The notes beneath the pieces are model-generated. The model saw only the letters and a program-made list of their open reading frames with translations. It was not told the DNA's origin and ran no database searches. The position numbers and the translations under genes are program-made. A stretch of 37,968 nt of DNA from Bacteroidota bacterium (lineage in GTDB: Bacteria; Bacteroidota; Bacteroidia; Bacteroidales; JAAAOM01), in NCBI GenBank assembly GCA_009908855.1, contig JAAAOM010000035.1, positions 1 through 37,968 of the forward strand, given 5' to 3'. Shown piece after piece: positions 16,694-25,156 of the stretch; position 1 is the first letter of the stretch; every line of letters begins with the position of its first letter.

Positions 16694-17869
16694 ATGAAAT
16701 TTCGGATATTATATATTTTACCAATTCTATTACTGTTAAGCTGTGTTGATAAACCCAGGGAATTTACCATTAAAGGGACCATAAAAGACGCCCGGGAAGG
16801 GATGTCTGTTATCCTTACTGAATTGCGAACTGATGAACCTGCCTTGATTGATTCGGTGAAAACCAATTCAGCCGGCGAATTTACCCTGAAAGGGATAGCT
16901 GAACATGTGGCATTTTATAAGCTGAGTTCAACAGGCAGGGACTACATCACCCTCATTGTTAAACCAGGTGATGACATTGAAGTAATAGCCCAGGCTGATC
17001 AATTGGGGAAGGATTATATTGTTTATGGCTCAGAGGATTCGAAACTGGTGAACAAACTTACCGCCCGGCAGCAGGAAACCATGCAAAAGATCAGTGAGCT
17101 GGGAAATATATACCAGGAAAATCTACGTACGCGTGAGCGTGAGATCAGCGATATTAAAATGGAATTAAATAAGCACTATCAAACCATTGTTGAGGAGCAC
17201 AAAAAATTCTCAATACAGTTTATTCAGGAAAATTCAGGTTCACTGGCAAGTTTAATGGCATTGTACCAGTCGTTGGGCCCCCGAAAAACGGTCTTTAATC
17301 CTGTTGAAGACCTTCAATATTTCAAAATGGTTGATTCAACGCTGCGTCAGGAATATCCTGAATCGGAACCGGTAAAAAATCTGAATGCTGAAATCACCAG
17401 GATAACTGAATATGCTGAATCACAAGCACATAAGGAACAACAGCTGGCACAAGGTAAGGTGCCTCCTGATATAGCCCTTCCCAATCCCGACGGCGACACC
17501 ATCACGTTATCGTCATTACAGGGGAAGTATGTATTACTCGATTTTTGGGCGTCATGGTGCAAACCATGCAGGGTTGAAAATCCAAACCTGGTTGAAAATT
17601 ACAATGAATTCAAAGAACAAGGATTAACTATATACCAGGTTTCACTGGATAAATCGAGAGAAGAATGGATTAAAGCCATTCAAAAAGATAACCTGGATTG
17701 GTACCATGTAAGCGACCTAAAATTCTGGAGTTCACCGGTAGTAAATGCTTATGGAATAACGGGCATACCGGCTAATTTTTTACTGAACCCGCAGGGTGAG
17801 ATTATTGCCAAAGACCTGAGAGGCCCTCAACTGGAAGCCAAATTAAACGAGATTTTTGAAGAAAGTTAA
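16694..17869 (+). CDS. TlpA-like thiol-disulfide lipoprotein (DUF4369 + thioredoxin)
   Basis: A 391-residue periplasm-facing lipoprotein. The start is set at ATG 16694; a TTG three codons upstream is less likely. The signal peptide ends in the lipobox LLSC. Residues 20-120 form a beta-rich DUF4369-like domain (FTIKGTIKDAREGMSVILTE), followed by a long charged helical linker (about 125-240). The thioredoxin/AhpC-like domain has FWASWCKPC with C289 and C292, and the cis-proline in GITGIPANF. Proteins of this type reduce or shuffle disulfides in the envelope of Bacteroidota. It is first of three genes with one-base stop/start overlaps (TAATG), the others being a degenerate paralog and lpxH. Confidence 0.9.
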   Translation: MKFRILYILPILLLLSCVDKPREFTIKGTIKDAREGMSVILTELRTDEPALIDSVKTNSAGEFTLKGIAEHVAFYKLSSTGRDYITLIVKPGDDIEVIAQADQLGKDYIVYGSEDSKLVNKLTARQQETMQKISELGNIYQENLRTREREISDIKMELNKHYQTIVEEHKKFSIQFIQENSGSLASLMALYQSLGPRKTVFNPVEDLQYFKMVDSTLRQEYPESEPVKNLNAEITRITEYAESQAHKEQQLAQGKVPPDIALPNPDGDTITLSSLQGKYVLLDFWASWCKPCRVENPNLVENYNEFKEQGLTIYQVSLDKSREEWIKAIQKDNLDWYHVSDLKFWSSPVVNAYGITGIPANFLLNPQGEIIAKDLRGPQLEAKLNEIFEES

Positions 17870-19026
17870 TGCCCATGAATAAAATATTGATGAAAACTTG
17901 CCTATGGGCTTTCCTGTTTTTTATGGTTGCCTGCCAATCAGAAAACGATGCTGTTGTAAAAGGTCGAATTGAGAATGGCAAGGGTATCAAAGTCAGGTTA
18001 ATTGAGGTAGACACCGACAAAAAGAAAGAAACAGGGAATAAAAAGTTGGGTATCTTCAAAAGGTTTAAGTTCTCAACCGAACTACAATACCCCAGGTTTT
18101 ATGAATTGAAAATTGGCGACACCGCTTCGGTTAGTATTGTGTTAAAACCCGGTCAGGTTTTGAATATTCGTGCAAATTATAAGGATGTTGCTAACACCCT
18201 AATAATTGAGGGATCGCGGGAAACTAATGATTTAATTCGACTGGAAAAGGAATTGATAAAAGCCAGGAAAGAAATTGATTCACTTTACCAATTGGTGAGG
18301 AACGATACCGCTTTGTACATAAACATTATTGAAGAAGTTGAAAAAGTACAGCAAGCGCATCGAAGAAATATACTTGCCTATATCATTGAAAATCCTTCCG
18401 GCATGGTTTCTTTGGCAACATTATATCATCGGTATGATTCTGTAACTTACGTATTTAATAAAATGCGTGACTTACAGTTTTTTAAAATGGTATCGGACTC
18501 GTTGCGCAACAAATATCCACGCTCCAAACATGTAAATGCACTGGTTGCTAATACCAACAACTTATTACAGAATTATCAAAACCAACGTCTGGCTCAAATT
18601 ATGGAAAGGCAGGGAGTCACCGGTCGACTCCCGGATATTGCATTGCCGGATATACATGGCGACACCCTTAAATTCTCCTCGCTGCAGGGCAAATATGTGC
18701 TGCTGAGTTTCTGGTCTGCCAATAACCAGGAATGTATAAATTATAACCTTAGGTTGCAGCCTGTATATAATAAATATAAAAGGCAGGGATTTGAAGTATA
18801 TCAGGTGTCAATAGATACAAGTTTCAATAATTGGAAAAAAGCCCTCCGGTTTGACGAAATAAGTTGGCACAGTGTGCAGGAACAGGATAATTTCTTTTAC
18901 AGCCGGCTTTACAATGTCAATAAATTACCTTATAATTTACTGGTCGATCCTTCACAAACCGATGTATTGGCTAAAAATATCAGTCCGGCAAAACTGGATG
19001 CAAAACTCAATGAGCTTCTGAATTAA
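17869..19026 (+). CDS. TlpA-like lipoprotein paralog with a degenerate CxxC
   Basis: A 385-residue paralog of the preceding protein with the same layout: lipobox (FFMVACQ), DUF4369-like beta domain, helical linker with FNKMRDLQFFKMVSDSLR (compare FNPVEDLQYFKMVDSTLR in its neighbour), and a thioredoxin-like domain (LPDIALPDIHGDTLKFSSLQ). The active site FWASWCKPC of the neighbour is FWSANNQEC here, so the first cysteine is N286 and only C289 remains. The cis-proline is kept (KLPYNLL). It cannot perform ordinary dithiol exchange; a scaffold, a single-cysteine role, or loss of function are the options. It starts on the last base of the previous stop codon and ends overlapping the lpxH start. Similarity over the whole length indicates a tandem duplication. 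Confidence 0.9.
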   Translation: MPMNKILMKTCLWAFLFFMVACQSENDAVVKGRIENGKGIKVRLIEVDTDKKKETGNKKLGIFKRFKFSTELQYPRFYELKIGDTASVSIVLKPGQVLNIRANYKDVANTLIIEGSRETNDLIRLEKELIKARKEIDSLYQLVRNDTALYINIIEEVEKVQQAHRRNILAYIIENPSGMVSLATLYHRYDSVTYVFNKMRDLQFFKMVSDSLRNKYPRSKHVNALVANTNNLLQNYQNQRLAQIMERQGVTGRLPDIALPDIHGDTLKFSSLQGKYVLLSFWSANNQECINYNLRLQPVYNKYKRQGFEVYQVSIDTSFNNWKKALRFDEISWHSVQEQDNFFYSRLYNVNKLPYNLLVDPSQTDVLAKNISPAKLDAKLNELLN

Positions 19027-19802
19027 TGGAAAAGAAAATATATTTTATCTCCGACCTACATCTTGGTCTACATCCACCCGAAAAAAGCAGAGAAAGAGAA
19101 AAAATGGTTGTCGAATGGCTCGACTCCATTAAAGATCAGGCAGCCGAGTTATATTTGATGGGCGATATTTTTGATTTTTGGCACGAATACAAACGCGTGG
19201 TGCCACGTGGGTTTACGCGTTTCCTGGGTAAAATTGCGGAATTGGCCGATAATGGAGTAAAGATTCATTTTTTTACGGGAAATCATGATATATGGGTATA
19301 TGATTATTTACCCCGTGAAATTGGCCTTACACTTTACCGTAAACCTGTGGTCAGAGAAATTAACGGGCTAAAATTTTTCCTGGCACATGGCGATGGCATA
19401 GGACCGGGTGATCGCAGTTATAAAATGCTTAAAGCCATATTCACTAACCGAATATTGCAATGGTTGTTTGCCCGATTGCATCCGAATTTTGCCGTTGCAC
19501 TGGGCCTTACCTGGAGTAAAAAAAGCAGGTACGCAAAAGGAATAGTAGCTGAAGATTTTGCCGGTGAAGAAAAGGAATGGCAAATTCTTTTTGCCAGGGA
19601 AAAACTGAATAACGAGCATTTCGATTTCTTTATTTTCGGACACAGGCATATCCCTTCCGATTTTAAAATTAATAACTCGAGGGTAATTAATTTAGGCGAT
19701 TGGATAAACAATTTCTCTTATGCTGTTTTAGACGGGAGAGATTTGAAATTACATTCGGTATTTCCTGAATTGGAAAAACAAATTAAGTCCAATTACCTTT
19801 AG
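19026..19802 (+). CDS. lpxH: UDP-2,3-diacylglucosamine diphosphatase LpxH
   Basis: A 258-residue metallophosphoesterase that hydrolyses UDP-2,3-diacylglucosamine to lipid X, a step of lipid A synthesis at the inner membrane. All family metal-binding blocks are present in order: SDLHLG, GDIFDFW, GNHDIW, AHGDG and FGHRH. GDIFDFW (rather than a generic GDxxD) and the surrounding LTLYRKPVVREINGLKFFLA match LpxH-type enzymes. The inserted helical lid (FTNRILQWLFARLHPNF) typical for the family is present, as is the basic patch SKKSRYAKG. The ATG overlaps the last base of the preceding stop (TAATG), placing a lipid A enzyme in the same transcript as two envelope lipoproteins. Confidence 0.9.
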   Translation: MEKKIYFISDLHLGLHPPEKSREREKMVVEWLDSIKDQAAELYLMGDIFDFWHEYKRVVPRGFTRFLGKIAELADNGVKIHFFTGNHDIWVYDYLPREIGLTLYRKPVVREINGLKFFLAHGDGIGPGDRSYKMLKAIFTNRILQWLFARLHPNFAVALGLTWSKKSRYAKGIVAEDFAGEEKEWQILFAREKLNNEHFDFFIFGHRHIPSDFKINNSRVINLGDWINNFSYAVLDGRDLKLHSVFPELEKQIKSNYL

Positions 19803-19875
19803 TGAGATAAATCATCTTTTTAATAAGTTTTTTTGATATAACTTTTAGCATACAGTTGATTTAAGCTAATACTTT

Positions 19876-20781
19876 ATGATTCATATTGAAAATCTGATTT
19901 TGCATCCACTTCTACTCACATTGCAGGATATCCGGTTAATGTCTACGGAGATATGGGTAAGGGTGGGTTTGGTGATCATTTGTATTGCACTAATTAGCTG
20001 GATTTTAATATTGCTTTCTAAAAGAAAAACGGTTGAATTGAATAAATCGAAAAACAAAATTGCCGAACTCGAAAAACAACTTGAAGAGAAAGATAAATTT
20101 ATTTCTATTATTGCACATGATCTTAAAGACCCGTTTAACAATTTATCCGGACTTACAGCATTGCTTAAGCAAAATCATGAATCCTATGATTCTCAAAAAC
20201 GGGGGCAGCTTATATCAGAAATTCATCATTCTTCCCTGTACTTATATGAATTTGTGAATAATTTACTTTTATGGTCCCGGTCTCAACAGAATACAATTCA
20301 GTTTAACCCCGGTAAACAACGCATCGGCGATATTTTCTTTAAAAACAAAAATGTCCTTCAATCGCAGGCGTCTGCAAAGGAAATTAAATTAACTTTTGAA
20401 ACTGAACATGAAAACGAATTAGTGGTATGTGATGAGAACCTGCTGAACACCGTACTTCGCAATTTGATTACCAATGCCATTAAATTTACACCGGTGCAGG
20501 GGCGAATAAAAGTTATATGTGCCAAGCAGAATGGGGCATTTTTATTTTCAGTAGAAGATAATGGTATGGGCATGGAAGAAGGCAGAATACCTAAGCTATT
20601 CAAACCGGAAGAAAAATTTTCAGCCACTGGTACGAATTATGAACAGGGAACAGGAATGGGACTTATTATTTGCAAAGAATTTGTTGAGAAACACAATGGT
20701 AAGATTTGGGTAGAAAGCAACGTGCAACAAGGAACAAAATTCCTTTTCACCATTCCGTTTGAGTCGGATGTAAACTCCTGA
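19876..20781 (+). CDS. Small membrane-anchored sensor histidine kinase
   Basis: A 301-residue histidine kinase. One transmembrane helix near residues 20-45 (VGLVIICIALISWILILLSK) is followed by a short coiled coil (KNKIAELEKQLEEKDKFISI), then the HisKA H-box AHDLKDPFNNL with H81. The ATPase domain has the N-box LLNTVLRNLITNAIKFTP, the G1 box EDNGMGM and the G2 box TGMGLIICKEFVEKHNGKIW. There is no periplasmic sensor domain and no PAS domain, so it probably senses through a partner or the membrane. No response regulator gene is adjacent, so it is an orphan whose partner cannot be named. Length and motifs are complete. Confidence 0.9.
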   Translation: MIHIENLILHPLLLTLQDIRLMSTEIWVRVGLVIICIALISWILILLSKRKTVELNKSKNKIAELEKQLEEKDKFISIIAHDLKDPFNNLSGLTALLKQNHESYDSQKRGQLISEIHHSSLYLYEFVNNLLLWSRSQQNTIQFNPGKQRIGDIFFKNKNVLQSQASAKEIKLTFETEHENELVVCDENLLNTVLRNLITNAIKFTPVQGRIKVICAKQNGAFLFSVEDNGMGMEEGRIPKLFKPEEKFSATGTNYEQGTGMGLIICKEFVEKHNGKIWVESNVQQGTKFLFTIPFESDVNS

Positions 20782-20915
20782 ATCTGTTATCCGACAATAT
20801 ATTTTTAAGAATCTCAGGGAAGTTCTCTGAAGGGTTGAAGCTGGAAAATGAATAAGAATACCGACCTTTAATTTTACCTTCTCATCTAATTTAATCCAAC
20901 TTACGTGAATTTGCT

Positions 20916-20923
20916 TATCTTTG
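20916..20923 (+). promoter_or_regulatory. Putative -7 box for lysS
   Basis: TATCTTTG at 20916-20923 fits TAnnTTTG and lies 26 bases before the ATG at 20949, a normal leader length. The upstream TTTA at 20890-20893 is about 22 bases away and is a weak -33 candidate. Confidence 0.5.
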
Positions 20924-20948
20924 CACGAATTTTTTCAAAAAAATACTT

Positions 20949-22664
20949 ATGCTAAGCGAACAGGAGGTAATTCGTCGTAATTCATTAGAAGAATTAAGAA
21001 AACTGGGAATAGAGCCATATCCGGCTGAAGAGTTTACAACCAACATAACAACGGAACGCATTAAGCAGGAGTATGATGTCGAAAGGAATAACCTGCAGGA
21101 AGTATCGCTGGCCGGACGGATAATGAGCCGTCGTATTATGGGAAATGCTTCGTTTGCTGAGTTGCAGGACGAATGGGGCAGAATACAAATTTACCTCCGT
21201 CGCGATGATATTTGTCCGGGTGAAGATAAAACCCTTTACAACCAGGTATTTAAAAAACTTCTTGATATAGGTGATATTATTGGTATTAAAGGGCGTGTGT
21301 TTAAAACCCAGGTAGGCGAAACATCAGTTTATGTGGATGAATTTAAAGTACTCAGCAAAGCCTTGCGTCCACTGCCCATTGTAAAAGAAAAAGAGGGCAG
21401 GCAATACGATGCCGTTCATGATCCGGAAATGGTATATCGCCAACGCTATGTAGATCTGATCATAAATCCTAAAACGCGTGCGTTATTTAAAAAACGCACA
21501 CAGGTTATGAACGCTATGCGTAATTTTTTTAATGAAAAGGGCTATTTGGAGGTAGAGACACCTATTTTACAACCGATCCCGGGAGGTGCTGCGGCCAGGC
21601 CGTTTAAAACCCATCATAATGCACTGGATATTCCGCTTTACCTGAGAATAGCCAATGAGCTTTATCTTAAAAGACTCATTGTTGGCGGCTATGAGGGCGT
21701 ATATGAATTTGCAAAAGACTTCAGGAACGAAGGCATGGACCGGACACATAATCCTGAATTTACGGTAATGGAAATATATGTGGCCTACAAAGATTATTTC
21801 TGGATGATGGATTTTACGGAAACCATGCTCGAAAAAGTTGTGCTTGACCTGCACGGAAAAACAACCGTGGAAATTGGCGATAAATCCATTGATTTTAAAA
21901 GGCCATTCAAACGCATAACCATGTATGATGCCATAAAAGAACATACCGGTATCGATATAAAAGGTATGGATGAAGGGCAATTGCGAGAGGTATGCCATGA
22001 ACTGGGGATTGATACCGAGCCATCGATGGGCAAAGGCAAATTAATTGATGAAATATTCGGTGAAAAATGCGAACCGCACCTCATTCAGCCAACATTTATC
22101 ATTGACTACCCGGTTGAAATGTCGCCTTTGTGTAAGAAACATCGCAACAACCCTGACCTAACCGAGCGATTTGAGCTTATCGTATATGGTAAGGAGCTTT
22201 GTAATGCTTATTCGGAATTGAATGATCCCATTGATCAACGCGAACGATTCCAGGAACAATTAAAACTATCTGAAAAAGGAGATGACGAGGCTATGTATAT
22301 CGATCAGGATTTCCTGCGCGCATTGGAATATGGGATGCCTCCAACATCGGGTATGGGAATTGGTATCGACCGGTTGATGATGTTCCTTACCAACCAACCC
22401 GGTATCCAGGATGTTTTATTCTTCCCGCAGATGAAGCCTGAAAAATTTGATGTTGAAGATAGTATTGATAAATTTATAGCACTAGGCATCCCTGAAGAAT
22501 GGGTCAAAGTCATAAAAGACATAGGTTATACCACTGTTGACAAATTGCTAAATGTTGAAAAACACACCGCCTTGCATCAACAATTGTGCGGGTATAACAA
22601 GAAAAACAAACTGGGATTAAAAAATCCCGGTCAGGATGATGTTAAAGGCTGGATTACTCCGTAA
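20949..22664 (+). CDS. lysS: Lysyl-tRNA synthetase, class II
   Basis: A 571-residue class II aminoacyl-tRNA synthetase. The N-terminal OB-fold anticodon-binding domain covers about 50-150 ([32 protein letters not shown]). The catalytic core shows motif 1 ([20 protein letters not shown] ending in [17 protein letters not shown]), motif 2 ([19 protein letters not shown]) and motif 3 ([18 protein letters not shown]). A C-terminal extension of about 70 residues after [10 protein letters not shown] ([19 protein letters not shown] and so on) looks like helix-hairpin segments and is usual in Bacteroidota LysS. It charges tRNA-Lys. The gene stands alone with its own promoter box and a terminator at 22787-22814. 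Confidence 0.97.
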   Translation: MLSEQEVIRRNSLEELRKLGIEPYPAEEFTTNITTERIKQEYDVERNNLQEVSLAGRIMSRRIMGNASFAELQDEWGRIQIYLRRDDICPGEDKTLYNQVFKKLLDIGDIIGIKGRVFKTQVGETSVYVDEFKVLSKALRPLPIVKEKEGRQYDAVHDPEMVYRQRYVDLIINPKTRALFKKRTQVMNAMRNFFNEKGYLEVETPILQPIPGGAAARPFKTHHNALDIPLYLRIANELYLKRLIVGGYEGVYEFAKDFRNEGMDRTHNPEFTVMEIYVAYKDYFWMMDFTETMLEKVVLDLHGKTTVEIGDKSIDFKRPFKRITMYDAIKEHTGIDIKGMDEGQLREVCHELGIDTEPSMGKGKLIDEIFGEKCEPHLIQPTFIIDYPVEMSPLCKKHRNNPDLTERFELIVYGKELCNAYSELNDPIDQRERFQEQLKLSEKGDDEAMYIDQDFLRALEYGMPPTSGMGIGIDRLMMFLTNQPGIQDVLFFPQMKPEKFDVEDSIDKFIALGIPEEWVKVIKDIGYTTVDKLLNVEKHTALHQQLCGYNKKNKLGLKNPGQDDVKGWITP

Positions 22665-22786
22665 CATTTTTAACGAAAAATCGTTAGTAATATGACAAAA
22701 TGTACTTGTAGTAGTCCTTTTATTTGGCTATCTTAGAAGGCGAATAAATAATTGCTAATCATTATTTATTGATTGATTGACACCCT

Positions 22787-22814
22787 AAGCTGAGCTCCAT
22801 GGCTCAGCTTTTTT
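22787..22814 (+). terminator. Rho-independent terminator of lysS
   Basis: AAGCTGAGC (22787-22795) pairs perfectly with GCTCAGCTT (22802-22810) around a six-base loop, followed by TTTTTT (22809-22814). It lies 122 bases after the lysS stop and abuts the stop of the convergent GroES-like gene, with no matching T-run for the opposite strand. Confidence 0.85.
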
Positions 22815-23193
22815 AATCGAACAATCCGGTATCCCTGATGACCATCAATAGAGCCGAATGCGGTACAATTACAAATTTTTCTTTGTTGAATTCAATATCA
22901 TAAGCCCCTTTTTGTAAATAAATAGCCAGATCACCTTCCTGTGCCTGTAAGGGGACGTACTTAACATTTTCCTGCTTATCTTTCCAGGGTTCTTCTTCTT
23001 CCATAATGGCCGGAATGGGATAGCCAGGCCCCACTTTAACAATATATCCCGAATAAACTTTTTCTTTTTCCGCGACTCCCGGAGGCAGGTATAAGCCTGA
23101 TTTGGTTTTCTCAGCCTGTGTCTTTGGTTTGATCAATACCCGGTCACCAATGACGATAAATTTTTCAATATTTTGTTCACCCAGTGAAGACAT
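22813..23193 (-). CDS. Stand-alone GroES-like co-chaperonin
   Basis: A 126-residue Cpn10-fold protein. The core pattern of GroES is present: the RVLIKP-K start (GDRVLIKPKTQAEKTKSGLY, which includes the mobile-loop region), VAEKEKVYSGYIVKVGPG, and the closing DYDIEF-like YDIEFNKEKFVIVPHSALL. Between them lies an insertion of about 25 residues not found in classical GroES (around AIMEEEEPWKDKQENVKYVP), making it longer than the usual 95 residues. There is no groEL next to it, so it is a second or accessory co-chaperonin of a kind seen in Bacteroidota; whether it caps GroEL is unknown. The ATG is at 23193 and a good promoter box lies about 30 bases upstream. Confidence 0.85.
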   Translation of the reverse strand: MSSLGEQNIEKFIVIGDRVLIKPKTQAEKTKSGLYLPPGVAEKEKVYSGYIVKVGPGYPIPAIMEEEEPWKDKQENVKYVPLQAQEGDLAIYLQKGAYDIEFNKEKFVIVPHSALLMVIRDTGLFD

Positions 23194-23224
23194 AATTTAT
23201 TGCGCTTTTTTCAGTTGAAGGGTG

Positions 23225-23253
23225 CAAATATAATATCTATCTATTTAAATCAA
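23225..23253 (-). promoter_or_regulatory. Putative promoter for the GroES-like gene
   Basis: On the minus strand TATATTTG (complement of 23225-23232) matches TAnnTTTG, with TTG (complement of 23251-23253) 18 bases upstream as -33 element. The leader to the ATG at 23193 is about 25 bases. This is one of the best promoter matches in the window. Confidence 0.6.
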
Positions 23254-23282
23254 TTGATAAATTATACATCATTATCCTTTTG

Positions 23283-23390
23283 TTAAATATGCGCCTCTTG
23301 CTTAACCCACCATTCTTTTGGGCCATTTTGCCAGAGAACCGATTTTAAGGGTGCGTGTAGGCGGTGTTGAATTTTAAACCACCCTGACTG
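23283..23390 (-). pseudogene. Possible gene fragment, Trp-rich
   Basis: An open stretch of 35 codons without a start codon between two stops (23391-23393 and 23283-23285). Its translation, with SGWFKIQHRLHAPLKSVLW then QNGPKEWWVKQEAHI, looks like a real protein C-terminus: four tryptophans, P-L-K-S and K-E-W-W in a hydrophobic-charged alternation. I do not recognise the family. It could be a remnant or chance. Confidence 0.3.
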
Positions 23391-23469
23391 TTATTTCTGA
23401 ATAATTAGAACTTGAATAATAGCGCTTTAATTATTAACTTGGGCCGTTAAGAATGTAAACCCTGATCTT

Positions 23470-23829
23470 ATGCAAAAAACCTGTCCTGTTTGCGGTGATT
23501 CTTTTGTCGGTCGGATCGATAAAAAATTTTGTTCCGACCAGTGTCGCAATACATATAATAATTTTCTTAAGAAAGACGAAGTAAATTATGTTCGACGTAT
23601 CAATCACATTCTCCGAAAAAATCGACGAATCCTGGCTGAATTAAATCCCGACGGTAAAATTACCATTGCCCGGCATAAACTAACCGACAAAGGATTTAAT
23701 TTTAATTATTTTACTAATGTTTATACCACCAAAGCGGGTAAAAATTATTTTTTTTGCTATGACCATGGATATTTGCCGCTCGAAAACAATCATATCGCAC
23801 TGGTCATAAAACAGGAATACGTGGAATGA
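23470..23829 (+). CDS. Zinc-ribbon protein, function unknown
   Basis: A 119-residue protein with an N-terminal treble-clef/zinc-ribbon motif: KTCPVCGDSFVGRIDKKFCS then DQCRNTYNN, with four cysteines as CxxC...CxxxC, resembling the DUF2116-type ribbon. A basic helix (INHILRKNRRILAELN) follows, then a beta-rich C-terminal part (FNFNYFTNVYTTKAGKNYFF, GYLPLENNHIALVIKQEYV). Such proteins are common in Bacteroidota genomes but have no known role; a nucleic-acid contact is only a guess from the ribbon and basic helix. The ATG follows a 276-base gap. It is 55 bases upstream of the cyclotransferase-like gene and may share a transcript with it. Confidence 0.8.
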   Translation: MQKTCPVCGDSFVGRIDKKFCSDQCRNTYNNFLKKDEVNYVRRINHILRKNRRILAELNPDGKITIARHKLTDKGFNFNYFTNVYTTKAGKNYFFCYDHGYLPLENNHIALVIKQEYVE

Positions 23830-23884
23830 TTTTTTTATTCGACTTCTTTTTTAATACATGATTTTCGCAATATTTTTGTGTTGT

Positions 23885-24316
23885 ATGCAATGCGATTATT
23901 TATTCATTTACGGCACGTTGTTGAGGGAATTACGCGGCAGGTTATTCAAATATTTTGAAAAGGAGATGAGGTACATATCCATTGGGTATTATCAGGGCCA
24001 AATGTATCATCTCGGTCATTATCCCGGTGTTGTGCCATCTGCTGACTTTAGCGACCTGGTAAAGGGTGAAGTGTATGAAATTACCAATCAGCAATATCTT
24101 GAGGATGTGTTGGACGATTATGAAGGAGCCGGAAAAAACTTTAAAGGTTGTGAAGAATACCTGCGACGCATCGAAAAAGTGAAATTAGAAACCGGAAAGA
24201 CAATGCTTTGTTGGATATATATCTTTAACCGCCCGGTTCATCCTTATAAACGGGTAACCGGTGGCGATTATATTAAATTTGTGCGTGATAACCATATCAA
24301 TTCACTTACCGGATGA
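23885..24316 (+). CDS. Gamma-glutamylcyclotransferase-like (AIG2/GGCT) protein
   Basis: A 143-residue GGCT-fold protein. The start is placed at ATG 23885, giving MQCDYLFIYGTL; a reading from 23858 adds only nine hydrophobic residues and is less likely. The family hallmark YGTL at the N-terminus, a central GYYQGQMYHLGHYPGVVPS, the GEVYEI strand, the acidic DDYEGAG (its glutamate is the expected general base) and the C-terminal WIYIFNRPV are all present. Members open gamma-glutamyl compounds to 5-oxoproline, or act on related gamma-glutamylamines; the substrate here is unknown. The TGA stop is immediately followed by the ATG of the FRG-domain gene, so the two are almost certainly co-translated. 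Confidence 0.88.
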   Translation: MQCDYLFIYGTLLRELRGRLFKYFEKEMRYISIGYYQGQMYHLGHYPGVVPSADFSDLVKGEVYEITNQQYLEDVLDDYEGAGKNFKGCEEYLRRIEKVKLETGKTMLCWIYIFNRPVHPYKRVTGGDYIKFVRDNHINSLTG

Positions 24317-25156
24317 ATGAATAATATGTACGAAGAAATCTGTATACAAACATGGGATGAGGCAAAGCAATATTTTAATGCCTTATTAAACGCTAATAAT
24401 TATTGGATATTTCGCGGTCATTACAAGGCCAACTGGAAATTACAGCCCAGTCTGGAACGGATTCTCAGCAATAAACCCATTGATTTGCGAATAGAAAGCA
24501 AAATTATTTCGGAGTTTAAACGCCGGGCTCATCAATATCTGTCTTCCACCAATCTACCCAAAAATTTGCTTGAATGGCTTGCTTTAATGCAACATCATGG
24601 CTCACCAACACGCATGCTCGACTGGACCAAATCGCCTTATGTTGCTTCGTTTATTGCCTTCGAAAACACCTACAAAGAACAGGGCGAGGTGGCTATATGG
24701 GCCATCGATTCGTTATGGCTGAATGAAAAATCAGTATTTCGTGTACAACATGCAAAAAATGAAGGTGTTGATATTGATCTCGAACATCTGAAGGAAGATG
24801 AACAACTTATAAAACTGGTAAATGCCGATGTGAATGTGATTTTTCCACTGGAACCCATTATCATGAATCAACGCCTTACCATTCAACAGGCATTGTTTTT
24901 ATTTCCAAGCGGTAAACGCATATCTTTTGAAAAATTACTGGGGTCTTATCGCGAATATGAATCGCATAAATATATTAAAAAGCTTATCATGCCTAAATCG
25001 CAGGGGCTTGATTGCTTAACTGACCTGTTGCGGATGAATATCAACGCAGCTACATTATTTCCGGGGTTGGACGGTTTTGCCCGCTCATTGCGCACCATCC
25101 CCGACATTGCTTATACCTCCATTTACCACCACGAGGAAAATATTTTTCATTTATAA
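24317..25156 (+). CDS. FRG-domain protein
   Basis: A 279-residue protein with an FRG domain in its N-terminal half: WIFRGHYKANWKLQPSLER contains the F-R-G triad, and EWLALMQHHGSPTRMLDWTK followed by SPYVASFIAF is the second hallmark block (Q-H-G-x-P-T-R-x-L-D-W-T). The rest (MNQRLTIQQALFLFPSGKRI then KKLIMPKSQGLDCL) is part of the family as well. FRG domains are of unknown activity; they occur in prophage, plasmid and defence contexts as well as in stand-alone genes. The ATG at 24317 directly follows the stop of the GGCT-like gene, with another ATG three codons later. The 3' end overlaps the convergent DUF4294 gene by six bases. Confidence 0.88.
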   Translation: MNNMYEEICIQTWDEAKQYFNALLNANNYWIFRGHYKANWKLQPSLERILSNKPIDLRIESKIISEFKRRAHQYLSSTNLPKNLLEWLALMQHHGSPTRMLDWTKSPYVASFIAFENTYKEQGEVAIWAIDSLWLNEKSVFRVQHAKNEGVDIDLEHLKEDEQLIKLVNADVNVIFPLEPIIMNQRLTIQQALFLFPSGKRISFEKLLGSYREYESHKYIKKLIMPKSQGLDCLTDLLRMNINAATLFPGLDGFARSLRTIPDIAYTSIYHHEENIFHL

